In this document: one piece after another, positions 1 through 12,062 of the stretch | Numbering within the stretch: position 1 is the first letter of the stretch | Layout of the letters: the number at the start of each line of letters is the position of its first letter | NCBI GenBank assembly: GCA_037176905.1 | Contig: JBBBWG010027146.1 | Location: 15,163-65,097 of the forward strand | Direction: 5' to 3' | DNA: 49,935 bases | Source: Azolla pinnata | Taxonomy: Eukaryota; Streptophyta; Polypodiopsida; Salviniales; Salviniaceae | Position numbers and translations under genes: made by a program | The notes under the pieces: model-generated | What the model saw: the letters and a program-made list of their open reading frames with translations, nothing else | Databases searched by the model: none | Told to the model about the DNA's origin: nothing

Positions 1-800
1 AGTAGTGGAATGACAGTCAATGTGGACAAAACAAAAATTATGGTGGTAAGCACTAAGGAAGCCTCACCAATACCTACTTCAACATATACAGTAAAACCCA
101 TACAATGTGTGCAAAGCTTTAACATCTTGGTATTGATGTCCTAGCTACAAATAAATGGAATGGATGCTTTGAGTCTAGGCTTGAAGCTGGTTAGAAAGTT
201 ATTATCGTTGCAAAATCAATGCAACCAAATTGACACTTGTTGATGCAAGTGAAGAAGTTGGTGATATTTAATGTCATCGTGACCGAAGTCTTGCACCGAG
301 GGGTAGAAGTCTAAGGTAGCACTATCTCACTCAATGCAAGAATGATATCGAGAAGATTCCAAAGATATTCTTGAGATGAAGATGTAGGAGTTAAGTCTAT
401 CACTACCCATGAAGTTATGTTAGTGAAAATGAGGCCTCGCCCCATAGAGATGTTGGCATTACAAAGAATATAAAGTATTTTACCAAGGTTAAAAATATAT
501 CAAATAATAGATTACCCTATCTTGCTTGGAATGTTAGATGTGAAGTACAAAAGACACGTAAGAGCAAAATATTATTATTTGGGTGGGTGGTAGATATAAA
601 GAAAATGGTTCAAGAGTGTAAAACATATATTAGAGCTTCTAATTGATGTCATGCAACATATAACTATAAAGATAAAATGGAATGATGCAAGAAAGCATAA
701 GTTGAGAATATTATGTTACAAATATTGATCCTGAATGCTCGATTCAATGCAATAATAGGATATCAACTAATCGTATTCAACCATATCTCATAATGAGTTT
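1..800 (+). mobile_element. Decayed LINE (non-LTR retrotransposon) reverse-transcriptase C-terminal fragment
   Basis: Frame 1 from base 1 opens with a peptide reading SGMTVNVDKTKIMVVSTKE, the sequence typical after the reverse-transcriptase catalytic core of plant LINEs. Further on, in shifted frames, come QSFN(Y/I)LG-like, LHRGVEVWGS-like and NDIEKIPKIFL-like pieces, then NRLPYLAWN and KSKILLFGW near 500-600. Several in-frame stops and at least one frameshift show it is dead. The 5' part lies outside the window. The family assignment comes from remembered LINE motifs, and the right end near 800 is approximate. Confidence 0.7.
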
Positions 801-1615
801 AAACTCTAATTCAACCCTAACATTGCTTTATACCTGATCACACAAACTAGGTATCAAAGTTGCGTCATGGCATCAAAGAGCATCAAGGTTAAAGAAATGT
901 AAAATATTCAATGAAAGCATAGTAGAATATAAGAATATCAATTGCTCTCCTCTTGCTCCACATATAGGGTAATTCATGAAAGATTTGATGATATACTCAT
1001 GAAAGATTTGATAATATACTAAGATGTGATACCTTGAGTGTTATACTTAAAAGCACCACCTAATAATGCGAACTTTTTTCTCACAGAGAGAATTTTTACT
1101 CTAAGATTCTTAGGAAAGAGACATCCACCAAGAACCCACACTATGTTCCACGGGTCAAATTGACCTCTTTGAGGACGTCAAAAGAATTTTTACTCTAGTC
1201 TATTCTATTGGCATATCACAAATAGGTCATGTGCAAATTTTGGCTGTTGTTGAGACCTTGGCATTATATGACACTTGATCTCTAGGCATACTGAAAGTTC
1301 TTCCGGTTTTGTCGGCCTCTCATTACCAACAAAAGCAGAAATCCAAAATGTGATCACAGCCATGATACTAAATGATCACTTACTACCTTCATAACTTCAA
1401 TTTCCAAGCTTTGCCCTTCCGTGAGGATGCTGACACATTATGAAGTAGATTATTAGTTTCAAGGAAACCAACAGCCACAACAGAAAATCAGAACTTTCAA
1501 AATGCCACGAGGACGAACCGTCCATGGGAGTTTACAGAATGACACTATTAAATACTATCTTACTTAATAACTCTCTTTAACTGTCTTAAAACTTCTAAGA
1601 ATCGTTACAAAAAGA
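801..1615. other. Spacer with no recognised gene
   Basis: AT-rich sequence between the LINE fragment and the stop codon of the TRM13-like gene. The part nearest 1615 should include that gene's 3' untranslated region. I see no ORF with a recognisable product and no RNA gene. Confidence 0.5.
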
Positions 1616-4600
1616 TCAAACACATAATCTACTCTCACACAGCCCAAATCTTCTAGAATCGGCCGCTCTTGACCTTGCAATCAATAGTTTATTTTCAGGT
1701 GTTGTAGTTGAAGGAACATAGGAAACCAATTGAGCATCCATACCATGCTGGCAGAGCCAATACAGCCTACCAGTATCAAGTAACTGCTTGCATTTTAAAC
1801 CTAATATCACTCGGTTCACTGGCTGTGATAAATACTCATTGATATCCTCAAGTCCAGCTTGAAATTTCCTGTAAATTTGACATTTTTGACAAACTACCAA
1901 ACGTACGAAAGAAGAAAATAATTTTATAACAATTAGTAAACAGAGACTAACCGAGCTTTAGTTGAAGATGTCAAATCAAACAACTGTTCTTGGTATAACA
2001 AATCATGATTCGATGTATGGTCATCTGAGCAGGCATTCGTACTGTAGGATAATGCCCCGCTAGTAAACCATGTGAGTACATGAAAATCTTGTTTCGAGAA
2101 ACCGATTTTCCTGAAGAACTCCTTATCTGCATATAGGCAATTAATGATAACAGAACTTTTCAAATCAGCTATCTTGAAATAAGAAAATGCATTATACTTC
2201 TCAGCACAAAATGCAAATTCAATTTCCTTAAAAGAAAAAGGGGGGGGGGGAGGATAAACACATTTTTTTCTATCACATACATACATCACGAATTGGGTTA
2301 AGGCATTTTCTGGGTTTATTGAAGCCAAAGTGTTACCAATATCTATCTGACCGGTGATATCTTCTGAGATTATGGAGTCACCTCTACCCATCAATGTATC
2401 CACATCAGTGCTTAGAATACACTTAAATTGTTTGTTTTCCTCAATATAGAACACTAGAAAAGCATAGCTGCTGTCAAATACTAATGTTACAATGGCTGGG
2501 CCGCTGGGCTATGCATAATTTACAGATGGAAACCAGGGTTTTTATCATTTTGTAGAGAGTATTATTCCGTTTCTGGACTTAGAAATTTTTCACCTGTGAT
2601 TGTACTTCATGAACGTAAATGTATCATCATTATCATCTCCAAGGATTCTTTGTATCCACTCAAGAACAGAGACAATGCATATAAAACAAATTTAATTTTT
2701 TAATCTAACGTAAAAAATTAATTTATATGAAGAGGCAGCAGCTTTTCTCATAGCCACACTACATTAAAGTTAGAGAAAAGCTGATTATAGCTATCAGAAC
2801 TTACTGACATAAGACTTCCACTGGCAAAGATGATGACAACAAGTTGCTATGGCAACCCCATCAAACGAAGTTACAGAACCTTGTGAGGAGGAATCACCTC
2901 TACGACCAATGCAACATCTTAGAGTTAAATCTGCACATCGACTTTAGGTAAGAAACACAGAAATAACAAAGTAAGACAAATGCATTGCTTTAGGGATGAG
3001 ACAAAATGAAATAAAAGTGTCTGCACTTCTGAATGTTATTCCCATTTCAAATATTCTCGTATTCATTGAAAACAAAACAGGGAACATTCAGAAAAAAAAT
3101 CTTCAACTCCACCAAACCCCAGCTAGTTCATCGATCAGGTTGTCTCCTTTGGTCCTAAGCACCCAATACAGTGTTTGGCACCACCAAGTCTACTATTTTT
3201 TTATTGAATAGTGTGTCACCTCTTTATTTCCAGATACGACTAGTTTCAGTTATCAGTAATGTAAACAATGCATACCTGTAGCACTTCCACATAGATGTTT
3301 GCTTAATGCAATATAGCGAGAACCTTGCAAGGACTGGATGCCAGACAAATTCAAATTCTCAACTGCACAAATGAACCAACTTGCAGATATCAATTTTCAT
3401 GACATAACGATTACATTTGCTTGTTTGCACTGATTAGAACCTACGCTAAAACCTGATTTTCCAATGGCCTATAACTATATCAACCAATGAACATCTTGAA
3501 TTATATGCATATGCAATATATGTCCAGTAAAGAATCCTAAACATATGTCCATGAATCACTTTTGTAGACTCAAAATGGTGCAAAACTAAAAGAGTAAGAA
3601 GAGTGAGACCTCATAAAGATTAGTCAACCCCAATGCAGAGAAAATTAAGTGTATGGTAATCTACGTACTGTCAATAAGAATACGTTCAAAAGATAGATCT
3701 GCATTCTGCCGCAAAGTCCTGTCTGCCTGTATATGTTGAATTCAAATAAAAACTGAATTAATAGGAGCAGCACGAATATGGCCAGAACTTGATCAATCTC
3801 GACACACACTTGTAGGGTTCACAGATACCAAAACAATCTCAATTATAACCTTGAATCTTAAACAAATTGCACCTTGAACTTGTAGGGCCTGCGGTCTATA
3901 AAAATGATCTTTTTTGCTTCATAGCAATCAGCAAGCATATGGGCTAAGTAACCTCTTCCAGCTCCGAATTCTATAAACACAGGTTGTTCATTGGGTTCTT
4001 CATTACAGCGAAAAGATCCAGCTTTGACTACACCATTGCGCTGAGAAAGAAGTCCAAACTTCTCCATGTTGCCAAGCATGGATGCTTGTTGCATAGCATG
4101 CTTCTCCTGACACGGTAACCTCCTAAACAAGCATCATCATAGACTATTATTCAATCTATAACAACAAAGTAGGAGGAATAGAGGGAAATGTATGTGATCT
4201 CATTTTCATATTCATCGATTGCATTCAACAATTGCTTAAAGTTGTTATACATTCCAGACCTGTCCAATCCTGCCTCTGCACCAGTCCATTTACTGCAAGC
4301 CAAAGGCTGCTCAAATGCCAGATCATATTTATCTTTGCAATGGGTATGGAATGCTGATTCTATCCTCATAACTAGACTCTCCAACTTCCCCTTTGGTAAA
4401 GAGTTTAAGCATAAGCGCTTTAAATCTGAGCTCAGATAATTTCCAAGTTTTGTGATACCCACATAAGTACCAAAATCTTTTCTTTTACTGATCTCACCAA
4501 GTTCTTTATCAATGCCACTTTGTGAATGTGCTAATTCAAGTTCATTATGCTCCTTTGTCAAAACAACACCTTTACCAAAACCTTTCCTGTCAGTAACATC

Positions 4601-5385
4601 ATCAAGTTCTTTATCAATGCCACGATGTGAATGAGATTGCTTTACCCCTTTATACTCCAGAATCAAAAGAGCGTCTTTGTCAAAATCTTTCCTGTCACTA
4701 ACCTCATCAAGTTCTTTAGCAATGCCATTGTGTGAATGAGTTTGATGCGGCCCTTCATGTTCTGGAATCGAATAAACATCTTTACCAGCACCAATCTCAT
4801 CAAGTTCTTTAGCCATGCCAATATGTGAATGAATTTGGTGTATTCCTTCATGCTTCGGCATATTGATACTGTCATTATCATCATCGTCATTGTCGCCGTC
4901 ATCATCATCATCACTGCCTGCATTCATGCCCCGTCTATAATAAGGCATGCTCTCCAGCTCCTGAATCCGCAAGAAGGTCGGGCATCTCTTGGAATGAGCG
5001 ACGACCAATGACTCCAGTACGTGGCTGCAAATCTTCCACGCATCTGCTTTAGAGGGCTGGCATAAACGAATTGTAAAAGTGCACAAAAAAAATCGGAAAG
5101 CATCAAGGTTTTCAACGCTAGTGTACTCACTGCGAAGGGTCGATCGGGCAAGGCACCCGTCTCTCAACATCAGGGGGTTTATGGTTCCCGCAATACCTGG
5201 AAACGAGAAAGCAGAGACAGCGTTCATCGCTGCTTGAAAAAGCTTTGGATCGTGAGCAATGGATCCCACAATCAAAACATGAAGAAGGGGCAGCAGGATT
5301 ACGGGACATTGGGGAGCGCAGGAGCGGAGCAGGAGCGGGCTTTGCGAGGAAGCCATGTCTGACAGCGGCGGAGCTCTTCGGACAT
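1616..5385 (-). CDS. TRM13: tRNA:m4X 2'-O-methyltransferase TRM13-like, nine exons
   Basis: TRM13 enzymes 2'-O-methylate nucleotide 4 in the acceptor stem of certain tRNAs using S-adenosylmethionine. My model is complement(join(1616..1868, 1952..2126, 2805..2930, 3276..3362, 3669..3726, 3873..4122, 4260..5024, 5131..5196, 5303..5385)), 620 aa, with every junction GT-AG and in phase. Splicing rebuilds an N-terminal zinc finger with Cys8, Cys19, Cys30 and His33 (ending in YCGNH) and a CHHC finger with Cys44, His50, His60 and Cys64. Residues 356-364 read EFGAGRGYL, the SAM-binding motif; KHLCG at 429-433 and CCHHLCQW at 467-474 are family signatures. An acidic Asp run (about 88-100) and four copies of a ~35-residue repeat lie between the fingers and the catalytic domain. 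The ATG at 5385 is the in-frame Met seven residues before the first Cys. The promoter side is a minisatellite. Confidence 0.9.
4455..4865 (-). repeat. Four-copy 105-bp coding repeat inside TRM13 exon 3
   Basis: The plus-strand phrase catcaagttctttagcaatg or a close variant recurs near 4497, 4602, 4707 and 4799, giving spacings of 105, 105 and about 92 bp. In the protein each unit carries a His-Ser-His motif followed by G(I/M)xKELD(E/D) and usually DRKDF. The unit is a whole number of codons, so copies can be gained or lost without frameshift. It lies in the linker between the CHHC finger and the methyltransferase domain. Confidence 0.85.
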
Positions 5386-5439
5386 TTGCAGACGCGAGCA
5401 GCGAAACACACACAGACGCCGTATGTGGTATCTGTGTGC

Positions 5440-5995
5440 AGGAGGCGCACATACACATTCATACACATGCATGCAGACATGCGCACATGCACATGCACAT
5501 GCACATGCACATGCATGTGCATGTGCATGTGCATGCATGTGTATGCATGTGCATGCGCATGCATACATACACGCACATGCCACATACGCATGCACCTGCA
5601 CATATACCTTCACACACATACATGTATGCGCACATGCACACGCACGTACACATGCATGTGCATGCACATGCTTGCTTGCGAATCATACATATGCACATGC
5701 ATGCACATGCACATGCCACATACACATGCACCCATGCACATGCACATACACGTGCATTTGCATGCATGTGCATGCGCATCCACGCATACACACTCATGCC
5801 ACACACGCATACGCCCACGCGTGTACATTCACAGACATACACATATGCACACACGCATGTGCATGCATGCACGTGCGCATCCATACATACACACGCATGT
5901 CACATGCGCATACATACATACATACACCACGCGTCGCATACACGTACATTCACACGCATGCACATGCACATACACATGCATGTGTATGCATATAC
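5440..5995. repeat. CACATG/CATGTG-rich repeat tract with a 44-bp perfect palindrome
   Basis: A tract of alternating purine and pyrimidine built from CACATG, CATGCA and CATACA words, immediately upstream of the TRM13 start on the minus strand. A (CACATG)n run turns into a (CATGTG)n run around 5513/5514, giving arms of 22 bases (5492-5535) with no spacer. All three plus frames stay open for hundreds of codons only because of this composition. Confidence 0.9.
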
Positions 5996-6000
5996 ATACG

Positions 6001-6335
6001 CATCCATACATACACACATGCCACGTACGCATCCATACATACGCACATGTCACATGCTCATCCATACATACGCACATGTCACATACGCATCCATACATAC
6101 ACACATGTCACATACTCATCCATACATACACACATGTCACATACGCGTCCATACATACGCACATGTCACATACGCATCCATACATACACACATGTCACAT
6201 ACTCATCCATGCATACACACATGTCACATACGCGTCCATACATACGCACATGTCACATACGCATCCATACATACACACATGTCACATACGCATCCACACA
6301 TACGCACATGTCGCATACACATACATACATACAAA
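6001..6335. repeat. 29-bp minisatellite, about 11-12 near-identical copies
   Basis: Units of the form catccatacatacacacatg followed by tcacatacg start at 6001, 6030, 6059, 6088, 6117, 6146, 6175, 6204, 6233, 6262 and 6291, exactly 29 bp apart. Copies differ by single substitutions such as cgtcc for catcc. Because 29 is not a multiple of three, the repeat runs through all frames, which explains the overlapping His/Thr/Tyr-rich ORFs. Confidence 0.95.
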
Positions 6336-6389
6336 CACACGCGTGTCACATACACGTACATACATACACATGCACACACATACTTATAA

Positions 6390-7439
6390 CTTGCATAGGA
6401 CGAACCATGCTTTTTGCAAGCTGCAAACGCGATCGAGAATGATTCGAGCATTCGGGATTGTTAAATCGCCAGAAGTATGTTTTGAACTAGAAGAATGGTA
6501 AATTTTAATAAAATAGTTCAATTTTGAGAAACATAAATTAGTTTTCTTTTTTACAAAGATGAAAGCACTTGTGATTATTTTCTTCAAAAGAAAAAGGGGG
6601 AAAAAAACCACATAACATTCGCTCATAACATTCGCAAAGGTTTGCAAACTTGCATTCGTGTTTGCAAAACTAGAAGCTTGTAAATACCACGTTCTATGTG
6701 CATATGCATATACATATATGTATCACAGACATATGAATGCAGACACATGCAGACACATCCATACATACACACACATGCACATGCACATACATATGTACAT
6801 TGCACATGAACATCAATATGTACATTGCACATGAACATACATATGCATGCATACACATGCATACATGCACTTTTTCTTTTTGAAAATGTTCTATCCTTAG
6901 TTATTATTGCCTAAAACTGCCAATAGGTTACAATTATTGGCTTTCGCATATATAATCTCTATGATGTCGCTCGTACCTTAAAATGTATGGGGCGAGAAGA
7001 TCTATGACGGCTGCTTATATAAATATAATTGTTATGGTTGTCCATTAGATACGACAAAAAAAAGAAAAGGCTTTCCACCTAAATAAAAGCTGATTGTTGT
7101 AAGATTATTTTTCTTGATTTCTCCTTGAAATGACTCATACTATCCTCGAAGTTTAAAAACTATATCTAACCAAATTGATGTAGAAGCTCAACATTATTTA
7201 TTATTGTGTTTCACATTACTCAAGTACATTGAGCCTTCCAAATATACCACATTATTGCAGTGCTCAATATTTCTCGTAGTGGCTACATTTTGTCTACCTT
7301 TCTTGGACAATAAGTTTGAGACATCAACGAGAAAGAAAGTTTGTCTTAATTTAAGCAAAACACTTTGTCCACCGATTCCATCTTATATGACCATACTATT
7401 ATTTGCATTGTTGATCATATATCCATGCGCCAAGAAAGT
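6390..7439. other. Spacer with a second CA/TG-rich patch
   Basis: No gene is recognised. From about 6690 to 6870 there is another short patch of cacatgcatac-type words like the 5440-6335 tract, including two copies of a catatgtacattgcacatgaa-like phrase. The rest is AT-rich without clear structure. Confidence 0.6.
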
Positions 7440-9115
7440 GTTATACGAGGAAAAACATAAGCTATAATTCGAAGGATCCTTTTTCAAACCCCTTGTGGTA
7501 CAATACAATCCCATAAACGATGCTTTTGAGACTCAGATGGAAACCCACAATATTTGCAAGATGAGACATGACCCAACTTTTGTACCTACAAACCAATAGG
7601 TAATGCCTTGTGTACCAACATCCATTGAAAGTGACTAGCTGCTCTTGCTTGTTTTTGTGCCCATAAAGAGACCCAAAAATCTTGTAAAAATTGCAATGAA
7701 AGTTCATTATTAAGCCAATGTCTCAATATAGTTGATGGTATTACACCTTTTTGTGACAAGAAAATGTGACGACCAAGCTTTATCGAGTACTAATAAAAAA
7801 AAAGATTTTACCAAAAAAGTGTAAGCATAGAATTAATCATATGTATACCACATGCATTTACATTTGCATATATTTCAATCAAACGTGTATGGCAAATAAT
7901 CTCCAAGTTGGATTCGATTAATAAGTTTGGAAAAAAATAAAGATTAATTTTTTTTTAAATAACCATGATTGAATCGCATGTTATATAAGAGAGTGTGAGA
8001 TTGGGGGGAGGGAACAAAAAATATATAAAATATACAAAAAAAAGGAACAATTATTTTTCCCTTTTCAAATGTGTTCATTTTCAAACGTTTGAATGCTTGC
8101 ACGAACATATTTATTACATTCTATAAGTGTAAGGGATCATTCAATGTAAATTCTCATGAGTCCCACAAAAATCTTATCAATGGCCTTAATCCATATACCC
8201 ACATTCTACCCACATTCTCCGATTGCAAGTTATGCACAAAGGGTCAGGATCGATATACTCGTTTTTTTTATCGTGATCCACTATCCTAACTCTTCTCAAT
8301 GTGGTTTCCTGAACCAAATTACACTAAACTTCAACCTTAAATAATTTTTTAGCATGCCCAATTTCATAAAAGAAACATTGCTTATCCCTTCTAACTCTAA
8401 TTGCCATCAAGATTCCATTTCTAGTAAAAGCACTATACCATTTTGTATCTAATATGTGCATTTGAGAAAGATAAGAATTTGTCAAAACCTATTCAACTTG
8501 TTCAAACATAGTTATTCCACCATGCATACTTGATAGTTGGTTCTCTCGCACCACCTCCAGCAGGTTATAAATGCTTTCCAATCACATGCTAAGTGTGTTG
8601 GACTAGTTGTTAATTTTCCCCGTGCCAATTTTGGTTGAGAGCCTATCATTTGTCCACTCGGTAATGTAACGCTTGAGTTCCATACGATAGGTTGCCTAAT
8701 ATGGAATTCCTCCTCTGTGATAGACATCTTCTTAAATAGGTCTCTAATATCTGCCCAAGCTGAAAAAACTTCATTAATAAAATGATATTCCCATTTTCTT
8801 GAAAAAGGATAATGGAAATTATGTACAAATATCCATCTTATCTCATATGGCCATGACGTCCCATTCATTAGAGCACTTTCATAACATCTTTGAAAAAAAG
8901 TTCCTTCCAACACTCTTGCCTTGGGATCAAACCACTCACTACCAATTTTGCTGGCAACACCTTACTTTGGTCTAATGGGTCTATAATTCCAAGGCCTTCT
9001 TGAGTAGTGGGTGATATGATAACCTCCCATCCTACTTTCGCAAGTTCTATCTCTTCTAGAACACAAGAAATTACGAATTAATTGACGAACTTAGCCAATG
9101 CAAGGCTCACACTTC
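7440..9115 (-). mobile_element. Decayed LINE ORF2 tail (RT C-terminus plus zinc-binding region)
   Basis: On the minus strand near 9050-8900, pieces reading EGLGIIDPLDQSK and LPAKLVV match the post-RT region of plant LINEs. Near 7650-7480, pieces reading ARAASHFQWMLVHKALPIG and CKYCGFPSESQKHRLWDC match the RT zinc-binding domain that usually follows. Stops and frameshifts break both parts, and the 133-residue stretch at 8512-8913 is a surviving fragment between them. Orientation is opposite to the LINE fragment at the left edge. Boundaries are approximate. Confidence 0.7.
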
Positions 9116-9162
9116 TAATGTCATATGAAAAGTTACATTCAACTTTTGTCCGTAGAAGCAAA

Positions 9163-9163
<1 letters not shown>

Positions 9164-9194
<31 letters not shown>
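9164..9194. repeat. (TG)n microsatellite
   Basis: Uninterrupted TG dinucleotides over about 31 bases, just upstream (minus-strand sense) of the decayed LINE. Confidence 0.95.
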
Positions 9195-9198
<4 letters not shown>

Positions 9199-11460
9199 AC
9201 ATGAAAGAGACGAGAAGTAACTCGACCAAGATGAGATAGAGAGAAAGAGAGCATATTATGTGTATTTCAAAGGCAATAATAAATTATAAGTGTCCAAAAA
9301 ACGAAAAGTGTTAGTCTGCTATAACGATATTTGACTACAACTCAACCTACATGCGACTCTCAAACTGTCTGATATATTTGGGAGGACTCCTCCTCTTGTC
9401 AGCCAAAACTCAATTAGTGTTTCATACTAATCCTTGTCCATATTTCGACCCAATATTCTTTTTTATCATCTTTTATCATTAACCAAAACCAAGTCCTTAA
9501 TCTAAGAAAGTCGTAGGTTCGAGTTAAAAAAAAACTTATCACCTTGTTTTTTTACTCACTAGTATAACTATCATTTGAGTCAAATTTTATATACTACTTG
9601 ACATACGTGTTGCTCACATTTTGCACCTAACCTTGCATGTCAATAACATGAGCAAGGCTTCTCATGTTCAAGAAGGGCTTGTAACCCACGGGCACCTTAT
9701 GCGCCAATGATTAGTAGTGTTGTATGACAGAGATGCCCATTGCCAACATCATATTGCCTATGGCTATTGTAGTGAGGCTATGTAATAGTTGGGCATGATC
9801 AACAAGTGATCGAAATAGTAATAGTCAACTCGACGAGATGAGTGAAAAAATGAGCTGCTCGCTTCCTATAGAGAAGTTGGAGTGAAATAATTCTGCCTCT
9901 TGGGAGTACAAGATGCACCAATATCTACTTAGCCAAAGATACTATAGTTGTATTGACAGTACAAATGAGGAAGGAGAAAATCATGCTAATGTTACGAAGA
10001 GCACATTAGTTGACAGGCAAATGCTCTTTTCATACTCTAATGGTGATCAAGGACGCGTTCAGGGAAGAAGAGGAAGATCAAGTTGAGGTGTCGGTGGTCA
10101 AGACAGACAATGAGTTGACAATCCTCAATTCAAGCATTAGAGTGGAGGTAGCCGATGAACCTTTGGAAAAAGGGAGGTCATAGTAGTGGAACAAATAAAC
10201 AAAACAAGTTGATCGAAATGTTAGTATTATAGCTATACAACTCCAAATATACATGTCAAGGTAGAACCACTTGAGTTTTGAATAGGGAAATAGGTAGGCT
10301 AAAAAAATATTAAAAAATAATAAGGTTTTTAATAAAAAAATATTTACAATTATGTTCTTATATCATGAGAACATGTGAGTATTCTAAAGAGCGTTAGAAT
10401 TTGGGTTGAGAGTGTGAGAGAATTAGGGTGTTGGATGAGAGATTTATGGTTTTATATGAGAAATTAGGATATAGGATATGAGAGATTAAGATTTAGATAT
10501 ATGAGATTAAAGTTGTGACATATAAAATTAGGGTTTTGGATATATGAGATTAGGATTTGGATACATGAAACTAAAATTTTGAGAGTTTAGGGTTTTCCCT
10601 CTTTTCTCTTTTCTCTTCTACCTCTTTTCTCTACTCTGTTCTCTATACTTCTTTACTCTCTTATCAATCCCCCTTTATATTCGTCCCCTTAAGCTCTTCT
10701 CGTATAACCATTTGAGGACCTAAGTTTTCAAAGATCTTTGCCATTTCTCTAGTACAATGTTATGGTTTTGATCATATCTCTTGTTTTAAAGTGCTAAACT
10801 AAACTTTATAAAATCTACTATAAAGTGAACCTCCTTGACTTTCTATCTCCTTTTTAAATGCTAAGTTTGGTGATGATATGATGAAACTCTGATTATGTTA
10901 TTCCGATCGCATTCTGAAAACTTACATTTTATATTCTCTCCATGTCTCAAGCTTGTATTTTGCTTTCTTTTCCACGAGTTCTCTAAGAAATATTTACCTT
11001 CTTAGTCTCTTGGTCATGCTCCATTGTTATGTGAACATGAACGCTCCAATCTTCACATTTTTTGTTGTGAGCCATTGTTTGTAGATCCAATAACATTTTC
11101 ACACCTTGCACCTTATTAGCGTGAAAATATTTAATTTGTTTGGTTTTTATCTCATGTGCGTATGGTTACAAGACATCCACCCTCACCAAACCTGGCATCT
11201 TCTTGTATGTGCTAATGAAGGTGGTGTGAGTATAGTTTACTCTAGTTTCTCTTCATAAATTTATGGGATGAAATGTTTTAACTAACTCCATTTTGTACGC
11301 CGCACCCATTCACACAACCCCATCCACGAAAATTTTCTCGGTATTCCAAAGGTTGATAATTTCATAGTCGTGGTGCGATGCCAATATAATCCATCATGCT
11401 CCCCAAGTGATCACAAGTCTTTGAATTTTCAAGTTTGAGATGAGCGATATCTCAAATAGT
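9195..11460. other. Gene-free AT-rich spacer
   Basis: No coding region, RNA gene or recognisable transposon domain seen. A degenerate short repeat lies at about 10400-10600 and is listed separately. The stretch may be old transposon debris, but nothing in it proves that. Confidence 0.5.
10400..10600. repeat. Degenerate ~20-25-bp repeat around GAGATTAGGATTTGGATA
   Basis: Phrases such as gagattaggatttggata, gagaaattaggatatagg, gagattaagatttagatat and aattagggttttggatat follow one another with spacings of about 20-30 bp. Copies are diverged, so this looks like an old simple tandem repeat. Confidence 0.6.
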
Positions 11461-12062
11461 GATTGGTTCAGTTCACACATGTTATCTCTAGCTAGACTCG
11501 ATAATAATAATGCCAATAATAACCAAAATGATCCTAAGTCGAATGTAGCAATTTACGCTATGAACCTTCTTGACCACCTTCTTGTTAGTGCAATTATCAA
11601 CTGCTGTATCGGACAATGATCAATTCAGTCCACATTGCATGCCATCTCTCAACTAGAAACCAATCGTAACGCTAATCATGTTCGCAAGAGAGGCGTTGCG
11701 GTGAGAGATCATTAAGCCCATTGTCTATAGCAGGCTCAAAGGGAAGATAAGATCAGATCATATCAAATCAGTGACTGGCTCGGTTCACACATGTTATCGC
11801 ATGGCTAGACCCCAGAATAATGCTGATAATAGCCATAATGATCCCAAGTCTGATGCAGCAGCTGGCGCAATAAACCTAGCACGATTCACTGGCCACCTTG
11901 TTGTTAACGCGATTATCAACGGTTGCATTAGACAAATGATCAGTTCAGTCCCCACGCATGTCGTCTCTCGGCAAGAACCGATCGTAATGCAAATCATATT
12001 CACAACGAGGCAATGCGGCGAGAGATCGTTAAGGCCATTGTCTATAGCAGGCTCAAAGGCTT
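11461..12062. repeat. 312-bp tandem duplication upstream of the NERD-like gene
   Basis: Copy one starts near 11461 (gattggttcagttcacacat) and copy two near 11773 (gactggctcggttcacacat), and both end with a cattgtctatagcaggctca phrase. The two copies differ throughout by substitutions and small indels, so the event is not recent. Copy two has a 97-codon open frame (11771-12064), while the same frame in copy one is broken by stops. No known domain is recognised. Confidence 0.85.

Noticed and set aside
4188..4439. Reading TRM13 exon 3 straight to the ORF stop near 4151
   Set aside because: The family motif needs a donor at 4260/4259 (AG|GTCTGG) to join LDR to RLPCQEKH in phase; the tail ITYISLYSSYF is intronic.
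5245..6501. Three overlapping plus-strand ORFs of 339-418 codons, and minus-strand ORFs, rich in His, Thr, Tyr and Cys
   Set aside because: They are open only because the CA/TG-rich and 29-bp repeats lack stops in every frame; one end overlaps TRM13 exon 1 on the other strand.
8071..8344. Short plus-strand ORFs of 62-72 codons
   Set aside because: They run antisense through the decayed LINE and show no domain.
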